From JBGPYM01 sp041493205 (GTDB lineage Bacteria; Bacteroidota; Ignavibacteria; UBA10030; UBA6906): DNA of 5,619 bases. The stretch's first letter is position 1; every line of letters starts with the position of its first letter. Position numbers and translations under genes: made by a program. Positions 1-5,553 of the stretch are shown here, one piece after another. Under the pieces are notes generated by a model. The model had not been told where the DNA came from and made no database searches. It saw only the letters and a program-made list of their open reading frames with translations. The stretch covers positions 1 to 5,619 of the forward strand of contig JBGPYM010000210.1 of NCBI GenBank assembly GCA_041493205.1. Reading direction: 5' to 3'.

Positions 1-1
1 C

Positions 2-211
2 ATCCAGTACACCATTCCCCGGTCCGGCAACGTGAGGGTCGAGGTGTTTGATGCCGTGGGACAGTTGATCGACCTGCTTGTCGACGGCCCGATGCCGGCA
101 GGAGACCACCTTGTGCGGTGGCGTTGCGAGGCCCGGGCATCAGGCACATACTTCTGCCGAATCCTGTTCGACGGGATGAGCAAAACCCGCCCGATGATCC
201 TGCTCAAGTAG
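2..211 (+). CDS. C-terminal fragment of a secreted protein with a type IX secretion sorting domain
   Basis: This is the last 69 residues of a gene whose 5' part lies outside the window; the reading frame is open from base 2 to a TAG stop. The fragment starts IQYTIP and continues with VRVEVFDAVGQLIDLLVDG, AGDHLVRW, ASGTYFCRI and a final MILLK. This order (a Y-x-I-P strand, a V-x-V-[FY]-D-x-x-G-x-x-[IV] strand, a [LV]V-x-G turn, a G-x-H-x-[VI]-x-W strand, an S-G-x-Y-[FY] strand and a lysine-ended tail) is characteristic of the Por/type A sorting domain of type IX secretion cargo. It also resembles FlgD-type Ig folds. In known systems the domain directs export across the outer membrane and is then removed. 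The passenger function cannot be read from here. It is convergent with the operon to its right. Confidence in the domain is high; confidence in actual type IX export depends on the host having that machinery. Confidence 0.85.
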   Translation: MQYTIPRSGNVRVEVFDAVGQLIDLLVDGPMPAGDHLVRWRCEARASGTYFCRILFDGMSKTRPMILLK

Positions 212-226
212 CAGGCGCTCAAAGAA

Positions 227-257
227 GGTCTCACGCAGGTCGGGCTGCTGCGAGACC
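227..257 (+). terminator. Hairpin after the sorting-domain gene, possible weak terminator or 3' stabilising structure
   Basis: Sixteen bases after the stop codon, GGTCTC (227-232) plus GCAG (235-238) pairs fully with CTGC (248-251) plus GAGACC (252-257). This gives a 10-bp stem with a 2-nt bulge (AC) and a 9-nt loop. No T-tract follows on the plus strand, so it is not a classical intrinsic terminator. Its position just after the coding region suggests an end-of-transcript structure. Confidence 0.4.
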
Positions 258-273
258 AGTCGACGTGATGGGC

Positions 274-310
274 AAGAAAAAACCCCTGATCCGTTCGGCT
301 GGACCAGGGG
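274..310 (-). terminator. Intrinsic terminator of the DGPF-sigma-SRPBCC-DinB operon
   Basis: CCCCTGATCC (283-292) and GGACCAGGGG (301-310) form a 10-bp stem with one A-C mismatch around an 8-nt loop (GTTCGGCT). Read on the minus strand, the stem is followed directly by TTTTTTCTT (bases 282 down to 274), the U-tract expected of a rho-independent terminator. It begins 21 bases beyond the stop codon of the DinB-like gene and so marks the end of the minus-strand operon. On the plus strand only a weak pyrimidine run (CCTTCT) follows, so it may also slow converging transcription, but less efficiently. Confidence 0.88.
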
Positions 311-331
311 CCTTCTGCCCTGCGTGAAGCG

Positions 332-820
332 CTATATCCAGGGCTCGTCGCCGGAGGGTCCGTAGATGGACGGGACCTTGGCGCCGACCAGCCTGAGGTA
401 GACGGAGAACTGACCGCGGTGGTGGATGCTGTCGTTGAGCATCAGCCAGAGCATGTCCGCACGCCGCACCTGGGCCATTTGTTTCGGACCAACGGGTGCA
501 GCGACGGTTTCATTGAGGTCCGCATCAGACATCGCCTGCACTTTTGAGACCATCTCCCTGTGCTTGCTGTCGTACGCTTTCAGCAAGTCGCCGAACGACG
601 AAAACGACGGCATCTTGCCGTCAAATTCGATCTTCCCCTTCACGACCCCGTCGACGACACCAAGTTCCTGGATGAACACGGAGGCAAGCTCCTGCGCGCT
701 TCTTGCCTTCGCAACAGCGGGTTTGAACCCCGCCTTATCGGCCGGCAACTGCTTCAGGATCTTCATCGTGGTGCCAAATTCCCGCTGCCACGCGTTCAAG
801 AACATCTCTTTCTCCGTCAT
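332..820 (-). CDS. DinB-like (YfiT/DinB superfamily) four-helix-bundle protein
   Basis: A 162-residue protein of the usual DinB-superfamily length (about 150-175). The family forms four-helix bundles, generally with a metal held by three histidines, and includes thiol transferases and many DNA-damage- or stress-associated proteins of unknown reaction. The C-terminal signature is clear: LNDSIHHRGQFSVYLRL (about 129-144), giving the His pair H133/H134, followed by GAKVPSIYGPSGDEPW. The N-terminal histidine normally found in an LAxHxxxxE-like helix is absent: the segment reads ELASVFIQELGVVDG (44-58), with Q51/E52 in that area, so metal binding may be altered. No signal peptide or membrane segment is seen, so it is probably cytoplasmic. 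The start ATG is fixed by an AGGAGGG ribosome site 6 bases upstream. It is the last operon gene, only 3 bases after the SRPBCC gene, and is probably translationally coupled to it. Substrate unknown. Confidence 0.92.
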   Translation of the reverse strand: MTEKEMFLNAWQREFGTTMKILKQLPADKAGFKPAVAKARSAQELASVFIQELGVVDGVVKGKIEFDGKMPSFSSFGDLLKAYDSKHREMVSKVQAMSDADLNETVAAPVGPKQMAQVRRADMLWLMLNDSIHHRGQFSVYLRLVGAKVPSIYGPSGDEPWI

Positions 821-823
821 GAC

Positions 824-1279
824 CTACCCTCCTATTATTGAAATATGATACAAACTGCGTTGATTTTTGACTACTTCCGCTTTTTTTTTTGCCGCAAGAT
901 ATTTCGCCCACGGTGTCCAGTAGTAGGTAGTCCACCCGATCTTGATGCCCGCGTAATGTTCGTCAGGTATATTCGCATGCACCATCGTCACCCTTCCTCC
1001 TTTTGCATCTTTTTCGAAGAACAGCGAAAGGACTGAATCCTGCTGATCCGGCGTCCAGTCCTCCCCACGCCAGGTCTGCACGAACGCCCGGTTACGGATC
1101 AGCCCCAGCGTTTTGCCCGAACAGTCCCCTTCAAACGCTTCGCATTTCCCCCCGATGGTACTGCTGATGACTGCCTTCGCGCCCGTTGCCGCCGAATGTT
1201 TTTTCGAGTCAGCATAGAGGGCATACAACACCGCGGGGCCCGCTTTGAACGCGACAGTCTGAACAATGGTGAGTGGCAT
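824..1279 (-). CDS. SRPBCC (START/Bet v 1-like) domain protein, AHSA1 type
   Basis: A 151-residue cytoplasmic protein made almost entirely of one SRPBCC fold of the AHSA1 (activator of Hsp90 ATPase homologue 1-like) group. These proteins have a deep hydrophobic pocket and are thought to bind small ligands; the ligand here is unknown. Recognisable segments in order are TIVQTVAFKAGPAVLYALYADSK (4-26 region), KHSAATGAKA (27-36), the GGKCEAFEG turn (43-51), RNRAFVQTWRGEDW (62-75), VTMVHANIPDEH (97-108) and GWTTYYWTPWAKYL (115-128). I place the start at the ATG at 1279, because AAGGAGG lies 7 bases upstream; an in-frame GTG at 1297 would put that site inside the gene. From memory, relatives usually end soon after the YWxPWxxYL helix. 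This protein carries an extra tail of about 18 residues after a Lys-Lys-Lys run encoded by a 10-A tract, which may be an indel or slippage product. Third gene of the operon, 46 bases after the sigma gene. Confidence 0.9.
   Translation of the reverse strand: MPLTIVQTVAFKAGPAVLYALYADSKKHSAATGAKAVISSTIGGKCEAFEGDCSGKTLGLIRNRAFVQTWRGEDWTPDQQDSVLSLFFEKDAKGGRVTMVHANIPDEHYAGIKIGWTTYYWTPWAKYLAAKKKAEVVKNQRSLYHISIIGG
827..833 (-). promoter_or_regulatory. Shine-Dalgarno site of the DinB-like gene, embedded in the end of the SRPBCC gene
   Basis: The minus strand reads AGGAGGG just before the TAG stop of the SRPBCC gene and 6 bases before the ATG at 820. The site therefore lies in the last codons of the upstream gene, an arrangement typical of translational coupling. 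Confidence 0.85.
881..890 (-). repeat. Ten-base homopolymer (A10 on the coding strand) near the 3' end of the SRPBCC gene
   Basis: The plus strand has ten consecutive T, so the coding strand has ten consecutive A, spanning the last base of Ala130 and codons Lys131-Lys133. Such tracts are prone to replication or transcriptional slippage and to sequencing or assembly length errors. Loss of one A would bring a TAG stop (bases 873-871) into frame and end the protein as AAKKKRK at 135 residues. Gain of one A would open a frame running into the DinB-like gene. Confidence 0.9.
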
Positions 1280-1286
1280 ATCTGTG

Positions 1287-1293
1287 CCTCCTT
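1287..1293 (-). promoter_or_regulatory. Shine-Dalgarno site fixing the SRPBCC start
   Basis: The minus strand reads AAGGAGG, 7 bases before the ATG at 1279. This strong, well-spaced site is the reason to prefer ATG 1279 over the upstream in-frame GTG at 1297. Confidence 0.85.
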
Positions 1294-1325
1294 TCACGGT
1301 TTGAGAGCACCCCTTTGACAGGTGA

Positions 1326-2603
1326 TCAGGGAATTGAGGAGAGCTTCTTGTTCAGGAGCTTCTTTTCCGCCGTGGAACTTGTGAGTTTCCCGGCCTCGGT
1401 GATGAAGTGGCGTGCCTTCTCAAAGTCGTTCGCTTCCAGGTAGAGCTGGCCGAGCACGGCGTTGTACAGGTATTGCTTCGATGCGAGCGACTCCCACCCA
1501 TCGATCTTCTTGATTTCGTCAATTGCTGCCTGCGGCCCGTGAATCCGTGCGAGGACCACAGCCCTGTTAAGCCTTACGAGTGGATTCTTCTTCATGGCCA
1601 GAAGCGCATCGTACAGTCCGGCGATGAAACGCCAGTCGGTGTCTTCGAACCGCGGGGCCAGGCAGTACTGGGCGGAGATGGCTGCCTCAATGTGGTATTC
1701 AGAAATCTCCTCCCCTTCCGTGGCGCGGACAAGATAGTTCTCGCCCCGTGCGATGAGTTTACGGTCCCATGTCGAGCGGTCCTGGTCAGGTAGGAGAACA
1801 ATCTCGTTGTCGCTGTTCAATCTGCTGGCGAACCGGGCAGCATGAAAGCACATCAGCGCGAGGAGGGCGTACGTCTTCGGCCGGTTGCCGGTGGTTTGCT
1901 CCGCGAGGAGCAGGCAAAGCCGCATCGCCTCGAAGCAGAGGTCTTTTCTGATCAGCTCGTCCGGGTTTCCGGAATTGTACCCTTCGTTGAACAGCAGGTA
2001 GAGGACAGTGTACACCATGTCGAGCCGTTGGGCCAGTTCAGGCCCGGCCGGTATCTCAAACCTGATGTCTTTTTCCCTGACGAACTGACGCGCCCGGTAG
2101 AGACGCTTGTTAATGTTTTCCTTATTTGTCAGAAGGGCGCTGGCGATCTCCTGAATGCCGAATCCCGAAAGCGTGCGGAGCGTCAGCGTCACCTGCATTT
2201 CGGGGGGGAGTGAAGGGTGACAGCAGGTGAATATCATCCTGAGCTGACTGTCGGCGATTTCAGTGTCGAGGAACATTTCGTTCACGGTGCTCATCGCGGC
2301 ATATTCCGATTTCAGCAGGTAGGAGACATCGTCGGCAAATTCGATCTGGTGCCTGGTCCGTCGGATGGCGTCGATCGCCTTGTTTCTCGCGGTGGTGATG
2401 AGCCATGCTGTCGGATTCGGGGGGAGCGGCTTGAACCTCCACTCCTGGAAGGCCGTCATGAAGGCTTCCTGCACGACATCCTCTGCGAGGGCCAGGTTGT
2501 GCAGGCCGAAGAGGCGCGTTAGCGCTGAAACCATCCGTCCCGATTCGTGCCGGAACAGGTGCTCGACAAGTCCTGATGCAGTCGTTTCGGATCCGGCGGT
2601 CAT
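1326..2603 (-). CDS. ECF-family RNA polymerase sigma factor, ECF42 type with C-terminal DUF6596/TPR-like extension
   Basis: A 425-residue alternative sigma factor, much longer than the roughly 200 residues of ordinary ECF sigmas and typical of ECF42. Region 2 lies at about 13-85, with LAEDVVQEAFMTAFQEW (39-55) and PTAWLITTARNKAIDAIRR (64-82), which bind core polymerase and recognise the -10 element. Region 4 lies at about 120-180, with FTCCHPSLPPEMQVTLTLR (125-143) and the helix-turn-helix IQEIASALLTNKENINKRL, for the -35 element. The extension includes DMVYTVLYLLFNEGYNSG (195-212), EAMRLCLLLAEQ (225-236) and a helical TPR-like part (about 320-410, e.g. NPLVRLNRAVVLARIHG). Start: ATG at 2603, one base after the DGPF gene's TGA (TGAAATG), implying translational coupling; there is no strong ribosome site. 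An upstream in-frame start at 2702 would overlap the DGPF gene. In studied ECF42 members the extension is needed for activity and no anti-sigma is known; none is encoded beside it here. Confidence 0.95.
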   Translation of the reverse strand: MTAGSETTASGLVEHLFRHESGRMVSALTRLFGLHNLALAEDVVQEAFMTAFQEWRFKPLPPNPTAWLITTARNKAIDAIRRTRHQIEFADDVSYLLKSEYAAMSTVNEMFLDTEIADSQLRMIFTCCHPSLPPEMQVTLTLRTLSGFGIQEIASALLTNKENINKRLYRARQFVREKDIRFEIPAGPELAQRLDMVYTVLYLLFNEGYNSGNPDELIRKDLCFEAMRLCLLLAEQTTGNRPKTYALLALMCFHAARFASRLNSDNEIVLLPDQDRSTWDRKLIARGENYLVRATEGEEISEYHIEAAISAQYCLAPRFEDTDWRFIAGLYDALLAMKKNPLVRLNRAVVLARIHGPQAAIDEIKKIDGWESLASKQYLYNAVLGQLYLEANDFEKARHFITEAGKLTSSTAEKKLLNKKLSSIP

Positions 2604-2604
2604 T

Positions 2605-2958
2605 TCACACCGGGCGTTGTCCGATTTCCCTGACCTCCACGATCCCGTCGTACTCGAAGATGGGACATGCCTGCGATAACGCAATCGCTTCCTCGAGATC
2701 ATCTGCCCTCATCATGACGTACCCCCCGACGATCTCCTTTCCCTCAATGAACGGACCGTCGGTGACCACCCTCCTGCTCCCCGTGATGACGGATCCTCCA
2801 TCCGCGAGAGGTTGGCCTGCAATGAACTTCCCATCTTTGCCCAGGCTTTCCATCCATGTCTTCCACTTCATCATATGCTGCTGGAATTTTTCGGGTGACT
2901 GTTTCGCGGCATTCATCCCCTCGTCGCCTCCTCTGAACAGTAGCAGGAATTCCTTCAT
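2605..2958 (-). CDS. YCII-related (DGPF motif) domain protein, partner of the ECF42 sigma factor
   Basis: A 117-residue single-domain protein of the YCII/DGPF family, of normal length. It begins MKEFLLLFRG, the usual first strand. It then has the WKTWMESLGKDGKFIAGQPL helix-turn (about 32-51), the family signature VTDGPFIEGKEIVGGY (65-80), DDLEEAIALSQACP (86-99) and the closing strand GIVEVREI (105-112). The family adopts a ferredoxin-like fold; YCII relatives have been proposed to be enzymes, but the activity of the DGPF group is unknown. DGPF genes are the hallmark neighbours and likely targets of ECF42 sigma factors. It is first in the operon, one base before the sigma gene. The ATG at 2958 has a modest GGAGA ribosome site about 9-10 bases upstream (2968-2972). 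No signal peptide, so cytoplasmic. A role as sigma partner or as mere co-regulated target cannot be told apart from sequence. Confidence 0.93.
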   Translation of the reverse strand: MKEFLLLFRGGDEGMNAAKQSPEKFQQHMMKWKTWMESLGKDGKFIAGQPLADGGSVITGSRRVVTDGPFIEGKEIVGGYVMMRADDLEEAIALSQACPIFEYDGIVEVREIGQRPV

Positions 2959-3005
2959 GGCAGGTGTTCTCCGGGCACGTGGATCGATGTGGGGCTTTGT
3001 GCTTA

Positions 3006-3034
3006 CTAACGAATGGGGAGAAGAAAACTGGACA
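3006..3034 (-). promoter_or_regulatory. Candidate ECF-type promoter of the DGPF-sigma operon
   Basis: On the minus strand TGTCCA (3034-3029) is followed after exactly 17 bases by CGTTAG (3011-3006), placing a start point near base 2998, about 40 bases before the DGPF start codon. ECF42 promoters described in Streptomyces have, from memory, a TGTCGA-like -35 and a CG(A/T)C-like -10. The -35 here differs in one position (C for G) and the -10 is only partly similar. This would fit autoregulation, but it was found by eye in one sequence. Confidence 0.3.
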
Positions 3035-3043
3035 CGGGGACAG

Positions 3044-3068
3044 GTTTACCCCCTCCGGGACAGTAAAC
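3044..3068. repeat. Inverted repeat GTTTAC-N13-GTAAAC with flanking GGGACAG direct repeats in the divergent promoter region
   Basis: GTTTAC (3044-3049) and GTAAAC (3063-3068) are perfect reverse complements whose centres are 19 bases apart, about two helical turns. The same stretch has GGGACAG twice (3037-3043 and 3057-3063), 20 bases apart on one face of the helix. The arrangement could be a regulator site between the two divergent units, but the half-sites are short and chance is possible. Confidence 0.3.
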
Positions 3069-3119
3069 ACCGGTCTCCGGGGTATGGTTCTCGGAAGATT
3101 TCCCCTTTTCCCCCGTTCT

Positions 3120-3150
3120 TTGCATTCCACCCTCCCCTTTAGTATGTTTG
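3120..3150 (+). promoter_or_regulatory. Candidate Bacteroidota-type promoter of the Ser/Thr kinase gene
   Basis: TTG (3120-3122) is followed after 20 bases by TATGTTTG (3143-3150), an exact match to the Bacteroidota -7 consensus TAnnTTTG with a spacing in the reported range for the -33 TTG. It would start transcription shortly after 3150 and give a leader of roughly 25 bases to the ATG at 3181. The in-frame TTG at 3148 lies inside this element, which argues for the later start. Confidence 0.4.
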
Positions 3151-3180
3151 AGTCTCACCAACCATCTGTTCCCGATATAT

Positions 3181-5553
3181 ATGATCGGCCGGACCTTTTC
3201 CCACTATAGAATCCTCGAGCACATCGGCGGCGGGGGGATGGGCGTCGTCTATAAGGCCGAAGATATCAGGCTCAACCGTCCTGTTGCCCTCAAGTTCCTC
3301 CCCCCTGAATTCTCAAGGGATCCCGAAGCAAAGAAACGGTTTCTGCTCGAGGCGCGGACGTTGTCCACGCTTCAACACAACAACATCTGCACGCTCCACG
3401 AAATCGATGAGGCGGACGACGGGCAGATGTTCATGGTCATGGATTTGTATGAAGGGGCCACGCTCAAGGAGAGGATCGGACGCGGCCCTCTCTCCATAGA
3501 TGAGGCGGGCGGGATTGCAGTCCAGATCGCGCAGGGACTCGTCAAAGCCCATGAACGGGGGATCTACCACAGGGATATCAAGCCAGCAAACATCCTTCTC
3601 ACTTCGGATGGAACGGTGAAGATACTCGATTTCGGCCTCTCGAAATTCACCGGGGAGACGATGTTCACGAGGGAAGGAACGACGCTGGGGACAACGTCCT
3701 ATATGTCCCCCGAACAGACCCGCGGAGAAGAGGTCGACGCACGCACCGACATCTGGGCTCTTGGCGTGATCCTGTATCAGATGGTGAGCGGTCGCCTTCC
3801 GTTCGGTTCGGAGCACGAGCAGGCGGTGATCTATAACATCCAGCATTCAGACCCTTCTCCGGTGGCTTCGATCAGAGAGGATATTCCGGATGCGATGGGC
3901 CGGATCATCAGTAAGGCGCTGAGCAAAAATCCCGCCGACCGGTATCAGACAACGGCAGCGATGCTCTCGGACCTTCTGTCTGTCGAACACCGCCACCCGG
4001 GTCGACCCGGTGCGCCGCCGTCCGGGAAGGCAACCCCCCCAAGGAAAAATGTTTTGATTGCTGCCGGAAGCGTCCTGGCCATACTTGCGGCGGCGGCATG
4101 GTACATTCTTTTCGGGAAGGACTCCGCCCCTCCCGGTGCGCAGGGCACGCCGCAGTCACTCAAGCGGCTCGCGGTGCTTCCATTCGCAAACCTCAGGAGC
4201 AATCCTGAAACCGATTTCCTCGGATTTGCGATGGCGGATCAGATCATCGGGAGTCTCTCCTACGTCAAAACTCTCCTCGTGCGCCCTTCGGTGGCAATCC
4301 GCCAGTACCAGAATCAGACGATTGACGCCGTGACGGCGGGGAAGATCCTCAACGTGGATTATATCCTGACCGGGAATTATCTGAAGGAGTCGGACGTCGT
4401 GCGGCTGAGCGTGGAGCTGGTGGACGTGCACTCCAACGGGATCATCTGGCGGGAAGCCATCCAGGAAGCATATGTCGATGCGTTCAGGCTGGAGGATATC
4501 GTCGCGAAGAAAGTAGTGGATGGACTCCGGGTCCAATTTTCTCCCGAGGAGATCCGTCACATGCAGGCCGACGTCCCGCGGAATTCGCGCGCGTATGAGC
4601 TGTACCTACGGGCAGTTTCAAGTCCGGCATTACCCGAGGGGGAGCGGCGGGCCGTCGCATTGCTTCGTCAATCGATTGAAATGGACTCCACATACGCACC
4701 TGCATTCAGCGAGCTTGGCTATCGCCTGCAGCAAATGGCCAATTACGTGCTGGGCGAGCAGAAACAGAGTTCGGCAGCGGAGCTCGCATACCGAAAGGCA
4801 ATCGCACTCAACCCCGAACTCCTCACAGGCGTCACCGGACTCTCAAGCATCTACACGGATCTGGGAAGAACCGAAGAGGCGTTCGATCTTGCGCAGCGAG
4901 CGCTTGCAATAAACCCCAACAGTCCCCAGGGACATTTTTTCCTGGGCTACGTCTGCCGGTACGCAGGACTGCAGGACGAGGCCCGGGACGAAATGGAAAA
5001 AGCGGTGGCGCTTGATCCCAACAACCCGAGATTCCGTTCCATCGGGATTACCTACATGTACAGGGGCGAATATGACAGGGCCCCTGCCGGTTTCGATCTC
5101 GATCCGGGCGGGTGGTACAATTTGAGCTGGAAGGCGTACGCATACGCACGTCTGGGAGAGCGGAACCGGGCCTTGGCGGCGTGCGACAGCGCGCTCTTAC
5201 TGGCGCAGGGGAGCGTCGTGCGATTTTCGGCCGGAGTGTTGCGGGCCTACCTCCTCGGGAGAACCGTCGAAGGAAGGACCCTCGTGCGCGAATGGGAAAA
5301 GATCAGCACCATCGACGGGGAACAGTGGTACACGATTGCAGTGATGGCAGCCGCTCTCAAGGATACCGCAGCGTGCATACGATCATTACGGAAGGCCATT
5401 GACGGCGGGTTCTTCAATTACCCGACGATGCGCGCCGATGCATTTTTCGACCTTGTCCGTGGAGATCCCGCCTTTGAAAAGTTGCTTGCGGCCGCTCAGG
5501 CAAAGCACGAAGCATTCAAGAAGAGTCATCCGGTGATTTCGAACGTACAATGA
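3181..5553 (+). CDS. Membrane-anchored Hanks-type Ser/Thr protein kinase with TolB-like and TPR sensor domains
   Basis: A 790-residue receptor-like kinase that transfers phosphate from ATP to Ser/Thr of unknown targets. The kinase domain (about 8-268) keeps every key element: glycine loop GGGGMG (16-21), Lys38 in VALK, Glu57 of helix C, the catalytic HRDIKPAN (H130-N137, D132), DFG (150-152), SPE in place of APE (176-178), DIWALG (190-195) and Arg254. A Pro/Gly/Lys-rich linker leads to one membrane helix (about 290-311). The outer part starts with a TolB-like domain (about 328-450: RLAVLPFANL, DYILTGNYL, VDVHSNGIIWRE), then TPR repeats (about 470-780; AELAYRKAIALNPE, AFDLAQRALAINPN, ARDEMEKAVALDPN). 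Topology is predicted as kinase in the cytoplasm and sensor outside the membrane. ATG 3181 gives the usual family start (MIGRTFSHYRILEHIG); the in-frame TTG at 3148 has no better ribosome site, and neither start has a clear one. Transcribed away from the sigma operon. Phosphorylation targets and signal are unknown. Confidence 0.95.
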   Translation: MIGRTFSHYRILEHIGGGGMGVVYKAEDIRLNRPVALKFLPPEFSRDPEAKKRFLLEARTLSTLQHNNICTLHEIDEADDGQMFMVMDLYEGATLKERIGRGPLSIDEAGGIAVQIAQGLVKAHERGIYHRDIKPANILLTSDGTVKILDFGLSKFTGETMFTREGTTLGTTSYMSPEQTRGEEVDARTDIWALGVILYQMVSGRLPFGSEHEQAVIYNIQHSDPSPVASIREDIPDAMGRIISKALSKNPADRYQTTAAMLSDLLSVEHRHPGRPGAPPSGKATPPRKNVLIAAGSVLAILAAAAWYILFGKDSAPPGAQGTPQSLKRLAVLPFANLRSNPETDFLGFAMADQIIGSLSYVKTLLVRPSVAIRQYQNQTIDAVTAGKILNVDYILTGNYLKESDVVRLSVELVDVHSNGIIWREAIQEAYVDAFRLEDIVAKKVVDGLRVQFSPEEIRHMQADVPRNSRAYELYLRAVSSPALPEGERRAVALLRQSIEMDSTYAPAFSELGYRLQQMANYVLGEQKQSSAAELAYRKAIALNPELLTGVTGLSSIYTDLGRTEEAFDLAQRALAINPNSPQGHFFLGYVCRYAGLQDEARDEMEKAVALDPNNPRFRSIGITYMYRGEYDRAPAGFDLDPGGWYNLSWKAYAYARLGERNRALAACDSALLLAQGSVVRFSAGVLRAYLLGRTVEGRTLVREWEKISTIDGEQWYTIAVMAAALKDTAACIRSLRKAIDGGFFNYPTMRADAFFDLVRGDPAFEKLLAAAQAKHEAFKKSHPVISNVQ

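Noticed and set aside
426..848. Plus-strand open frame of 140 codons opposite the DinB-like gene
   Set aside because: Antisense shadow of a well-supported gene; low-complexity Ser/Thr-rich translation with no recognisable domain.
1280..1297. GTG start for the SRPBCC gene at 1297
   Set aside because: The strong AAGGAGG site lies downstream of this GTG and is correctly spaced for the ATG at 1279.
1315..1320. Perfect TTGACA on the plus strand between the sigma and SRPBCC genes
   Set aside because: It points antisense into the sigma gene, and no -10 element was recognised at a proper distance.
2604..2702. Longer N-terminus for the sigma factor starting at 2702
   Set aside because: It would overlap the DGPF gene by about 100 bases in another frame; the added residues are Arg/Ser-rich and unlike sigma region 2; the ATG at 2603 immediately follows the DGPF stop.
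2576..3142. Plus-strand open frame of 188 codons spanning the DGPF gene and its upstream region
   Set aside because: It is antisense to the clearly recognisable DGPF gene and the 5' end of the sigma operon, its translation resembles no protein family, and it has no ribosome site.
3148..3180. TTG start for the kinase, adding 11 residues
   Set aside because: No ribosome site, a rare start codon overlapping a candidate promoter element, and family members usually begin at the M-I-G-x-x-x-S-H-Y segment.
3313..3846. Minus-strand open frame of 177 codons within the kinase gene
   Set aside because: Antisense to the conserved kinase catalytic domain; the translation matches no family I recognise.
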